This document shows positions 28,599 through 36,197 of a stretch of 64,000 nt of DNA, piece after piece. The stretch spans positions 779,339-843,338 of the forward strand of contig NZ_VDBO01000001.1 in assembly GCF_005930355.1 (NCBI RefSeq), read 5' to 3'. The translations under genes were made by a program, and so were the position numbers. Origin of the DNA: Paenibacillus sinopodophylli (GTDB taxonomy: Bacteria > Bacillota > Bacilli > Paenibacillales > Paenibacillaceae). Position 1 is the first letter of the stretch. Each line of letters starts with the position of its first letter. The notes beneath the pieces were generated by a model that saw only the letters and a program-made list of their open reading frames with translations, was not told the DNA's origin and ran no database searches.

Positions 28599-28958
28599 TT
28601 ATGAAGTCACCTGTTTAGTATGTTCAAGTGTATTCGCATTCTTCTGATAATTTAATCCCCATACTTCCATCACACTGATTATCGGTCGTAATGAGTCTCC
28701 CAATTCACTAAGCTGATACTCGACTCTTGGCGGAACCTCGGCGAATACTTTTCGAATAACGATTCCATCTTCCTCCATCGCGCGAAGATTCTGCGTTAAT
28801 ACTTTCTGACTAATATCGGGTATTCCTTTACGAAGTTCCCCAAAGCGTTTCACTCCTGTAAGTAAGCCTTGTAATATAAGCAACTTCCATTTGTTACCGA
28901 TCAAGCCAACTGTTGTCGCAACAGGGCATAAGGGCAACTCTTTGCTAGTTGGTATCAC
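28599..28958 (-). CDS. HxlR-family transcriptional regulator
   Basis: This is a 119-aa winged-helix regulator starting at a GTG behind GGAGGGA. It has the family hallmarks: an N-terminal Cys (ELPLCPVATTVGLIGNKWK), a helix-turn-helix (RFGELRKGIPDISQKVLTQNLRAMEEDG) and the wing (PPRVEYQLSELG). A Cys at this position senses thiol-reactive compounds in related proteins. It is transcribed away from the osmoprotectant transporter operon, and two palindromic sites lie between them, so it may regulate that operon or only itself. Confidence 0.9.
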   Translation of the reverse strand: MIPTSKELPLCPVATTVGLIGNKWKLLILQGLLTGVKRFGELRKGIPDISQKVLTQNLRAMEEDGIVIRKVFAEVPPRVEYQLSELGDSLRPIISVMEVWGLNYQKNANTLEHTKQVTS

Positions 28959-28981
28959 ATTATCCCTCCATTAGTTACTTT

Positions 28982-29017
28982 TAGGTTCCTATATGATAAA
29001 AAGGTGCCTACTTTCAA
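28982..29017. promoter_or_regulatory. HxlR-type twin operator over the hxlR promoter
   Basis: Two short palindromes, TAGGTTCCTA (28982-28991) and AGGTGCCT (29002-29009), lie 19 bases apart centre to centre, close to two helical turns. On the minus strand a -35 TTGAAA (complement of 29012-29017) and a -10 TATAGG (complement of 28988-28993) with an 18-base spacer overlap both sites, which suggests autoregulation. Confidence 0.5.
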
Positions 29018-29129
29018 ATGTGCTGTATAGCTTTTATTATAAATGGAGAGAGACGAATTGCAACTATAAAAGTAAAGCATCAATGACCCTTGTCGTTAGG
29101 AAGAAAGGGGATATTTTGGAGGTGTTTTT

Positions 29130-29774
29130 GTGTGGAAGCAGCTGTCGGATTATTTTGTTCATAATCACGATGACTTTATAAATTCATTAGGAGAGCATAT
29201 CGTCATCAGCTTTGTCGCTTTAGTATTCTCTGCACTAATTGGAATTGCAGGTGGTTATCTCTGCGTAAAACATAAGCAATACGATAAATGGATCATTTCC
29301 ATTTTTCAAGTACTCCGCATTGTTCCGAGCTTGGCTATTATTCTTCTGTTAATTCCCATTATGGGGACAGGGGTAGAGCCGGCGTTGATCGCGCTTGTCC
29401 TGCTTGCCATTCCACCTATTCTGATGAATACAGTTGCTGGAATCGAGGGAGTATCCTCATCAATGTTAGAGGCTGCTTACGGAGTTGGCATGTCAGATCG
29501 GCAAGTCTGGTGGAAGATTAAGTTTCCATTAGCTGCACCACTAATTTTAACTGGCGTTAAAACGGCTGCAATTGAAGTTATTGCGAGCGCGACCTTGGCT
29601 GCGAAAATCGGAGCTGGAGGGCTAGGGGGCATTATTTTCACAGGATTAGGTCTGAATCGAATGGATTTGCTGTTAGTTGGAGGGATATCTGTTGCTGTCC
29701 TTTCTATTGCAGCTGGTTTATCGCTTGATTTGACGGATCGTTATTTGTTCAAATATAAAATGGTTAGAAAGTAG
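29130..29774 (+). CDS. Osmoprotectant ABC transporter permease (OpuCB/ProW-like)
   Basis: This is a 214-aa membrane protein starting at a GTG after TTGGAGGTG. It has five to six hydrophobic helices and the permease loop MLEAAYGVGMSDRQVWWKIKFPLAAP, including the EAA-type Gly. It is the first gene of a four-gene operon (permease, binding protein, ATPase, permease), the layout of OpuC/OsmU glycine betaine, carnitine or choline importers. The second permease of the same operon is homologous, so the channel is likely a heterodimer. Confidence 0.9.
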   Translation: MWKQLSDYFVHNHDDFINSLGEHIVISFVALVFSALIGIAGGYLCVKHKQYDKWIISIFQVLRIVPSLAIILLLIPIMGTGVEPALIALVLLAIPPILMNTVAGIEGVSSSMLEAAYGVGMSDRQVWWKIKFPLAAPLILTGVKTAAIEVIASATLAAKIGAGGLGGIIFTGLGLNRMDLLLVGGISVAVLSIAAGLSLDLTDRYLFKYKMVRK

Positions 29775-29783
29775 GATGAAATC

Positions 29784-30695
29784 ATGAAGATGAGTGTGAA
29801 GAAGAAATGGTTTAAGGTTGCTGCAATAACAATGGGATTGGCAGTTATGTTATCAGCATGCGGTGGTAAGAATTCAAATACAGGTAATGAAACAACGATT
29901 CGTGTTGGTACAAAAGACTTCACAGAGAATTTAATCGTGGGCGAGTTATATGCCCTCGCCTTGGAAGATGCAGGTTATAAAGTTGATCGTATTCCTAACA
30001 TTACAGGCTCCGTCATTCATTCCTCCCTTGTGAACAATGAAATCGATTTATATCCCGAATATACAGGAACCGGTTTATTATCTGTTCTGAAGATGGATCT
30101 AATTACAAATCCGGTAGAAGTATACAAGACAGTGAAGGAAGCGTATGAAAAGCAATTTCAAGTAACATGGCTAAACTACTCGCAAGCCAACGATGGAGCA
30201 GGTCTCGTTATCCGGACGGAAGTTTCTAAGAAGCTTAATATAAAGACGATTACAGACATGCAAAAGCACGCAACAGAGCTCCGTTTTGCCTCGCAGGGCG
30301 AGGTTGACCAGCGTGAAGACGGTATCCCCGCACTTGAGAAAGTGTATGGTAAGTTGAATTGGAAATCATCGAAGGTATACGATAATAGTTTGAAATATGA
30401 AGTACTCCGAAACAATGAAGCAGATGTTGCGCCAGCTTATACGACAGAAGGGCAGCTCGTGAATACCGATGAATTCACCTTGCTTGAGGATGATAAGCAG
30501 GTGTGGCCTCCATATAACTTGGCACCAGTTGTTCGTAATAATATCATAAACGCAAATCCTAAGGTTACAGAGATTATCAATAAAATTAGTGCAGCACTAG
30601 ATACATCTATCGTTACGGCGTTGAACGCTAAAGTTGATGTAGATAAAGAAGAGTACGAAGACGTCGCAAAGGAATTTTACGATTCCATAAAATAA
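29784..30695 (+). CDS. Osmoprotectant-binding lipoprotein (OpuCC/OsmF-like)
   Basis: This is a 303-aa lipoprotein. The signal ends in a lipobox (VMLSAC, Cys near residue 26), and the mature part starts with the family pattern TIRVGTKDFTENLIVGELYA. Typical features are NITGSVIHSSLVNNEIDLYPEYTGTG and the aromatic-rich ligand region. It binds quaternary ammonium compounds in known relatives. It lies 9 bases after the permease gene. Confidence 0.92.
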   Translation: MKMSVKKKWFKVAAITMGLAVMLSACGGKNSNTGNETTIRVGTKDFTENLIVGELYALALEDAGYKVDRIPNITGSVIHSSLVNNEIDLYPEYTGTGLLSVLKMDLITNPVEVYKTVKEAYEKQFQVTWLNYSQANDGAGLVIRTEVSKKLNIKTITDMQKHATELRFASQGEVDQREDGIPALEKVYGKLNWKSSKVYDNSLKYEVLRNNEADVAPAYTTEGQLVNTDEFTLLEDDKQVWPPYNLAPVVRNNIINANPKVTEIINKISAALDTSIVTALNAKVDVDKEEYEDVAKEFYDSIK

Positions 30696-30715
30696 GGTGG
30701 TTCTTGGAGGAAAAC

Positions 30716-31486
30716 ATGTCACTTAAAGCGATTGAGTTCAATCAGGTATGTAAACAATACTCGCAGTCCGGGGACTTTGTTGTCGATCATGTAAATTTGT
30801 CCATTAATGAGGGGGAGTTCATTACCATATTGGGCTCCTCTGGTTCCGGAAAAACCACACTGCTCAAAATGATTAACCGATTGTATGAACCGAGTGAAGG
30901 AACAATCAATCTGTTTGGTGAAGACATTGCCACCATTGATCCCGTTAAGGTTAGAAGGAAAATTGGTTATGTGATTCAGCAGGTAGGTTTGTTCCCACAC
31001 ATGACAATCGCCCAGAACATTGCGACCGTACCGAAGCTTCTCAAATGGCCGCAGCCTAAAATCAAAGAAAGAGTAGACGAATTGCTGAACCTTGTCGGTC
31101 TTGACCCGAAAGAATTTAAAAACCGATATCCTTCACAGCTGTCTGGCGGTCAGCAGCAGCGAATCGGACTGGCGCGTGCCTTGGCAATCGATCCCAAGAT
31201 CATGCTGCTGGATGAGCCTTTTGGTGCGATTGATGCGATTACAAGATTGCATCTCCAAGATGAGCTAATGCGGCTGCACGGGGGATTAAAAAAAACCTTT
31301 TTGTTTGTCACGCATGACATTAACGAAGCCTTTAAGCTCGGTACAAGGGTAATGATTATGAATAATGGAAAAGTCTCTCAGTTTGATACTCCACAAAGTA
31401 TTGTTAAAAATCCTGCCGATTCGTTTGTCTCATCACTCATGCGTTCCTCGAGAGAACAAGAGCGGTTCTGGGAGGGATTAGATTGA
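30716..31486 (+). CDS. Osmoprotectant ABC transporter ATP-binding protein (OpuCA/ProV-like)
   Basis: The start is set at the ATG at 30716 (MSLKAIEFNQ), five bases after GGAGG; the TTG at 30704 would overlap that site. The 256-aa ATPase shows Walker A (GSSGSGKTT), the Q-loop (VIQQVGLFPHM), the signature LSGGQQQRIGLARAL, Walker B (IMLLDEPFGAID) and the switch His (FVTHDI). There is no C-terminal CBS pair, unlike longer OpuCA proteins. It couples by overlap (TTGA) to the second permease. Confidence 0.93.
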   Translation: MSLKAIEFNQVCKQYSQSGDFVVDHVNLSINEGEFITILGSSGSGKTTLLKMINRLYEPSEGTINLFGEDIATIDPVKVRRKIGYVIQQVGLFPHMTIAQNIATVPKLLKWPQPKIKERVDELLNLVGLDPKEFKNRYPSQLSGGQQQRIGLARALAIDPKIMLLDEPFGAIDAITRLHLQDELMRLHGGLKKTFLFVTHDINEAFKLGTRVMIMNNGKVSQFDTPQSIVKNPADSFVSSLMRSSREQERFWEGLD

Positions 31487-32109
31487 TCGAATATGCGCTC
31501 AAGCACCCCGATAAACTATGGAAGCCGTTGCTTCAACATCTGGAATTGCTATTGGTTGTTATGATTGTTTCTCTCATACTGGCTGCACTATTGACGATAA
31601 CAGCGATGACTTCGAAACCGATTTCCAATACAATGCTTCATTTGTTCTCGATCATCTATTCCATTCCTAGTCTCGCGCTCTTCGCCTTATTGATTCCGAT
31701 TACTGGATTAGGGAAAATAACGGCTATTGTCGTTTTGGTCATTTACAACCAGTATTTGCTGCTACGAAATTTCATTGCTGGTTTAAATGATGTGGATCCA
31801 TCTATGATTGAAGCTGCAACGGGGATGGGGATGAGCCGGATGCAGTTACTGTTTCAGGTCAGGGTGCCATTATCTACGAAGGCGCTCTTCTCGGGTTTAA
31901 GGCTTGCATCCGTATCGACGATTGGAATGGCGACAATTGCAGCATTGATTAATGCCGGTGGGCTGGGCAGTCTATTGTTCGATGGACTCCGTACTATGAA
32001 TGTAAACAAAATATTGTGGGGAAGCTTGTTGTCCGCTAGCCTCGCGATCGTTACTAACGGGATATTAATACAAATGGAGAAAAGAATACAGAATCATAAT
32101 CCAAGTTAA
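31483..32109 (+). CDS. Osmoprotectant ABC transporter permease (OpuCD-like)
   Basis: This is a 208-aa permease starting at a TTG that overlaps the ATPase stop codon. The permease loop is MIEAATGMGMSRMQLLFQVRVPLS near residue 105, and helices are seen throughout. It closes the four-gene osmoprotectant operon. A dehydrogenase gene follows 13 bases later and may be co-transcribed. Confidence 0.92.
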   Translation: MIEYALKHPDKLWKPLLQHLELLLVVMIVSLILAALLTITAMTSKPISNTMLHLFSIIYSIPSLALFALLIPITGLGKITAIVVLVIYNQYLLLRNFIAGLNDVDPSMIEAATGMGMSRMQLLFQVRVPLSTKALFSGLRLASVSTIGMATIAALINAGGLGSLLFDGLRTMNVNKILWGSLLSASLAIVTNGILIQMEKRIQNHNPS

Positions 32110-32122
32110 GACAGGAGAAAAC

Positions 32123-33094
32123 ATGATGAAAGCAGTTGTTCTTGAAAAAGCGTGCACACCACAGGATTTGGTTGTGAGTGAAGTAGCGTTACCGCATGTG
32201 AAACCCGGCTGGGTACGCATTAAAATAAAAGCGTTTGGCATTAACCGGTCAGAGATGTATACAAGGCAGGGTTATTCACCATCCGTTCAGTTACCACGAA
32301 TTATGGGGATTGAATGCGTGGGTGAAATCGATGAACCATCCGACAGTACGTTCAAAAAAGGAGATCGAGTGATTTCTTTAATGGGAGGATTAGGACGCGA
32401 ATTTGACGGCAGTTATGCCGAATACTCGCTTATCCCATCGGACCAAGTGTATCCCGTACATTATGAAATGGATTGGGTAGAACTAGCTGCCATTCCAGAA
32501 ATGTATTATACGGCATATGCTTCGTTATTCGATTGTCTCCAATTAAAAATGGGAGAAACAATACTGATTCGAGGAGGAACCAGCTCTATAGGACTGGCCG
32601 CCATGCAACTAGCCAAAGCAGCTGGCGCTATCGTTATATCGACGACCAGAGATAGCAGCAAAATAGATTCAGTTATGCAGGCAGGGGCTGATGTCGTACT
32701 GCTCGATAATGAACATTTAACCCATGAATTGCAAGCCATAGCACCTCAAGGGGTAGACAAAGTTCTGGAATTAATAGGCACTGTCACCTTGAAACATTCG
32801 TTATCACTTGTGGCTCCCTGTGGCATTTTGTGTATGTCGGGCATATTAGGAAATGCATGGGAGATTGATCGATTTGAGCCGCTCGTTGATATTCCGACTG
32901 GCGTTTATTTCACAGCATTTACAAGTGAAGTGATTAATGAGAATCTGCTTACAGCTTTGTTTCAATATATTGAAAAACATAAGATAAAACCGCCTATAGC
33001 CAGAGTATTTACACTAGATCAAGTTAGTGAGGCGCATCAGCTCATGGAAAGCAACACGTCAGGCGGCAAAATGGTCGTGGTCAATAAAAGATAA
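32123..33094 (+). CDS. Zinc-type alcohol dehydrogenase / quinone oxidoreductase-like protein (MDR family)
   Basis: This 323-aa medium-chain dehydrogenase-like protein has a GroES-like N-terminal domain (GINRSEMYTRQGYSP; MGIECVGEI), then a Rossmann domain with ETILIRGGTSSIGLAAMQLAKAAGA near residue 145. The catalytic-zinc ligands of true alcohol dehydrogenases are missing, so it belongs to the zinc-independent quinone oxidoreductase branch. It is preceded by ACAGGAG. Its substrate is unknown; HxlR regulators often control such reductases, so it may be part of the HxlR regulon. Confidence 0.87.
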   Translation: MMKAVVLEKACTPQDLVVSEVALPHVKPGWVRIKIKAFGINRSEMYTRQGYSPSVQLPRIMGIECVGEIDEPSDSTFKKGDRVISLMGGLGREFDGSYAEYSLIPSDQVYPVHYEMDWVELAAIPEMYYTAYASLFDCLQLKMGETILIRGGTSSIGLAAMQLAKAAGAIVISTTRDSSKIDSVMQAGADVVLLDNEHLTHELQAIAPQGVDKVLELIGTVTLKHSLSLVAPCGILCMSGILGNAWEIDRFEPLVDIPTGVYFTAFTSEVINENLLTALFQYIEKHKIKPPIARVFTLDQVSEAHQLMESNTSGGKMVVVNKR

Positions 33095-33137
33095 CAATTC
33101 AGTCGCTAGAGGAGAGCAACCTGAGGAGTGAGGTAGG

Positions 33138-33584
33138 ATGGATAATTTCCGAACAAGAATAGATAAAGCGAATATCGCGCTGGCGGAAGCTGACGCCATT
33201 CTGATAGGCGGAGGGGGGCTGGCTTATCCGCAGCAGCAGGCATCGTATACAGCGGGAAACGTTTTTCTGAACCCTTCGCGCCTTTTATTGCGAAGTACGG
33301 ATTTATAGACCTTTATTCGTAATACAGGCAAAAATATCGTTTATTTAGAGCTTGGTGTAGGATTTAACACACCTGGTATCATACGTTATCCATTTGAACG
33401 AATGACATATGACAATAGCAATGCTATCTTGATTCGGATGAACAAAAGCGATCCCAAGGGAATAAAGGAAAACATAGATAAAAAGATTGCTTTCACCGAA
33501 GATATGCAGGAGGTTGTTATTGAATTAATGAAGTTAAGCAACCTTTATGGGGAGAACGAAAATGACACAGATTACGTTAGATGA
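33138..33584 (+). pseudogene. Broken SirTM-like sirtuin (macrodomain-linked Sir2)
   Basis: The start (MDNFRTRIDKANIALAEADAIL) and NAD-binding loop are present, but a run of six G at about 33211-33216 shifts the frame. Dropping one G restores GGGAGLSAAAGI, then YSGKRF and FAPFIAKYGF. A stop follows and the whole centre of the protein, including the catalytic His, is missing. The C-terminal part then reads NTGKNIVYLELGVGFNTPGIIRYPFE and ends at 33584. Intact relatives are ~280-300 aa and ADP-ribosylate a lipoyl carrier protein. Its macrodomain partner follows directly. Confidence 0.78.
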
Positions 33585-34480
33585 GTATTCTTCACTCATT
33601 CATTTGAGGAGCCCGTACGCATCGTTGCAACTAAATACTATGAGTAAAGAGAAAATAGTTACTGAGTTGTTGGAGCTATTGCTCGAGGAACAGTCTCGTG
33701 ATCAAAAGGCAGCCGTTCTTTACGATATTAAGAGCAATCGGCACTTTTTAAAAGGTTTTCTAAATATCAGAAAAGCAAAACCGCTACCCAGTGATTTTTT
33801 AACTAAACTTGACAATCTCCTGCAGTCCGAATTATTAGACAAAGGTATTGTCCGAGTTGATCAGCTGAAAAGTATTTTAGAGCTGATTCCTCATTGCACA
33901 TATAACCATTCTAATAAATTTATCCTTTGGCAAGGAGACATTATCCGCTTAGGAGCGGACGCAATTGTAAATGCAGCCAATAAATACATGTTAGGTTGCT
34001 TTCAGTATAACCATGCTTGTATCGATAACGCCATACACTCTGCGGCAGGACCGCAGTTAAGGGAAGATTGCAGAATCATCATGTCTATGCAAGGAGAACC
34101 TGAAAATACCGGATCTGCAAAAATCACAAGAGGCTATAATTTGCCTGCAAGGTATGTATTGCACTACTGTAGGACCTATTGTTCCTAGAGGAATGGAACT
34201 GACAGAACAGCATACTTCGGATTTAGCTGCTTGTTACCGATCTTGTTTGGAGCTTGCTCATAAAATCACGGAAGTCAAAACGATCGCTTTTTGCGGGATT
34301 TCAACAGGAGTATTTGGCTTTCCAAAACAGGAATCGGCCTATATTGCAATCCAGACCGTAAACGAATGGTTAAATACCCATGCTAATCATTTTAATAAAA
34401 TCATATTTAATGTTTTCAGCGACGAAGATTACAGGGAGTACCTTCGTGTATTCGACCTTAATCCTATAGGAAAGTTGTAG
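33562..34480 (+). pseudogene. Protein-ADP-ribose hydrolase (macrodomain), frameshifted
   Basis: The start at 33562 follows GGGGAGA. The first frame carries the N-terminal helical part and the macrodomain core (LWQGDIIRLGADAIVNAANK, then AIHSAAGPQLREDC). At about 34166 an extra base turns LHTVGPIVPRG into a short wrong tail and a stop at 34188. The second frame (34154-34480) continues the normal protein: PIVPRG, GISTGVFGFPKQESA and a C-terminal end. The combined length, ~305 codons, is typical of the SirTM-linked macrodomain. It may be a true pseudogene or a one-base sequence error; the broken sirtuin next to it favours real decay. Confidence 0.82.
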
Positions 34481-34484
34481 ATAG

Positions 34485-35282
34485 ATGGCTATTGAAATCA
34501 AAGAAATCTTCTCCAAGAAAATTCTAAGCGAAGTCAAAGGATATTTGGATATTGGATTTACTCATTCCTTGAATCCATACAGCGGCTGCGCTTTTTCTTG
34601 CAGCTATTGTTACGTAAGAGAGATGCCGATTCAAAAGTTCAAAGAGGTCGCTTGGGGAGAATGGGTAGACATCAAAACAAACGCGGCGGAAAATTACCGG
34701 GCTGAGGTAATTAAGCTCCGGAGTAAGAACAAGCCGATCAACATCTTCATGTCTTCAGCCACAGATCCCTATCAACCGATCGAATTGAAAACAGACCTAA
34801 CGCGGGGGATCTTGGAAGCTATGATCGAGAAACCGCCAGATCTGCTGCAGATCCAGACCCGAAGCCCGCTCATCATAAGGGATCTTGAATTGCTCATCCA
34901 GTTAAAGAAGAGTTGTAACGTCTTGGTTTCAATGACGGTTGAAACGGACCGGGAAGATATCAAGCGCATTTTTGCTCCATTTGCTCCTGGGATTAAGTTG
35001 AGGCTAAAAGCATTAAGAGAATTACATGAGGCAGGTATAACTACGCAGGCTTCTATTTCGCCTGTGTTGCCCTTTACGCCGGACTTTCCCAAGTTGCTGG
35101 AGGGCATTGTCGATCGGATTTGGATCGATACGCTGAATATCGGAGATGGATCAATGGGGAAGCGTTCAGAACGTCTGGGAATGCCTCAATTATTTATTAC
35201 TCATGGGCTGTCAGAATGGTATCGAAGAGATATCCATGTCAGAGTTGAGAAGTATTTAAGAAGACATTTCCTTGTGAAATGA
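34485..35282 (+). CDS. Radical SAM protein, SplB-like/Rv2578c-like
   Basis: This 265-aa protein has the radical-SAM cluster motif CAFSCSYCY (CxxxCxxC) near residue 38 and an intact (beta/alpha) barrel pattern (IFMSSATDPYQPIE, IQTRSPLIIRD, SMTVETDRED). It resembles the short SPL-like radical SAM proteins rather than spore photoproduct lyase itself. It starts five bases after the macrodomain gene, so it was probably co-transcribed with the sirtuin and macrodomain genes. The reaction is unknown. Confidence 0.88.
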   Translation: MAIEIKEIFSKKILSEVKGYLDIGFTHSLNPYSGCAFSCSYCYVREMPIQKFKEVAWGEWVDIKTNAAENYRAEVIKLRSKNKPINIFMSSATDPYQPIELKTDLTRGILEAMIEKPPDLLQIQTRSPLIIRDLELLIQLKKSCNVLVSMTVETDREDIKRIFAPFAPGIKLRLKALRELHEAGITTQASISPVLPFTPDFPKLLEGIVDRIWIDTLNIGDGSMGKRSERLGMPQLFITHGLSEWYRRDIHVRVEKYLRRHFLVK

Positions 35283-35341
35283 TACATGTTTCGAAAGAAG
35301 ATGCATTCCCCATGTAATTTATCTAAGGAGGAAACCACTAT

Positions 35342-35521
35342 GAGCATACAGAAGCAGGCGTTCGGTGTGTTGCTGCACCAATATGGAAGGATGGACTAGT
35401 TGTGGCCGGAATTGCAATAACAGGACCATCCGCTCGAGTTTCGAAAGAGTTGGATGGAGAAAATAGTAGACTAATTAAGCGTTTTGCTCAAAGGATAACA
35501 GATGGATTAATTAATTGTTGA
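35342..35521 (+). pseudogene. IclR-family regulator, C-terminal fragment
   Basis: The frame reads EAGVRCVAAPIWKDGLVVAG, then AITGPSARVSKE and a typical C-terminal helix, ending at a stop at 35521. This is the effector-domain end of an IclR regulator; the DNA-binding half is absent. It is a remnant, not a gene. Confidence 0.7.
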
Positions 35522-35614
35522 TTATCAAGATTATATATTTAAAACAGAATAGGATTGTAGAATAACCGAGCTACCCATTAAACAAGCAGCTAAACAGATA
35601 ACGTACCAAAAGAG

Positions 35615-35640
35615 GTCGACCATCTCGTTGGTCGACTTTT
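35615..35640 (+). terminator. Rho-independent terminator
   Basis: GTCGACCA (35615-35622) pairs with TGGTCGAC (35629-35636) and is followed by TTTT. It ends the IclR-fragment region. Confidence 0.7.
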
Positions 35641-35754
35641 AATAATTCTATTTCGCGGTAAGAATCTGTTCAAGAAGTAGGTACCTTCGGATATCATCAG
35701 CTAGATCGTGAACATCTGACTTTCTAAAATTTACTTCACAAAATGAACAGTATG

Positions 35755-35901
35755 AATGTGACACAATCCATATATAAACACAGTAGTACAGCGGCTTGAT
35801 GCTTCTATTATAACATATGTACAAAATACTATGTAATCTACATATACAAAAAAACGAACAGTTATAATAATTACGTAATTTTCTTTGGATTGTGACACAA
35901 T
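35755..35901. repeat. Repeated palindrome ATTGTGACACAAT
   Basis: The 13-base palindrome occurs perfectly at 35889-35901 and with one change at 35755-35767; a third near-copy lies at 58789-58801. The surrounding 35641-36197 is AT-rich with no credible gene. It could be an operator or part of a small mobile repeat. Confidence 0.45.
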
Positions 35902-36197
35902 ACATTCGTCATATATAAAGGGCAGCATCTTACTGTCCCTATTTGCCGTATAATAGATCTATGAAGTCTTAAGGATTATGATAGAATTTACTTTTAGGTA
36001 CTAAAAATTGAAATAGCGATAACCTAAAGGGAGAAGATAATATCCCGTAAGATAAGCTATTCAATTCCCCGGATAAAGATTAAGCTGAAAACTCCCCGAA
36101 ATATCATTTCCTTCTCATGTTCAATCAGCTTCTGGTAAATTGGTGTGGTTTAATTAATCCATTATTGTGTTTTTTATTAATAAGGGGGTAAGGCATA

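Noticed and set aside
35648..35928. Overlapping Tyr/Cys-rich minus-strand frames
   Set aside because: They lie over the ATTGTGACACAAT repeats, have biased composition and no start signals.
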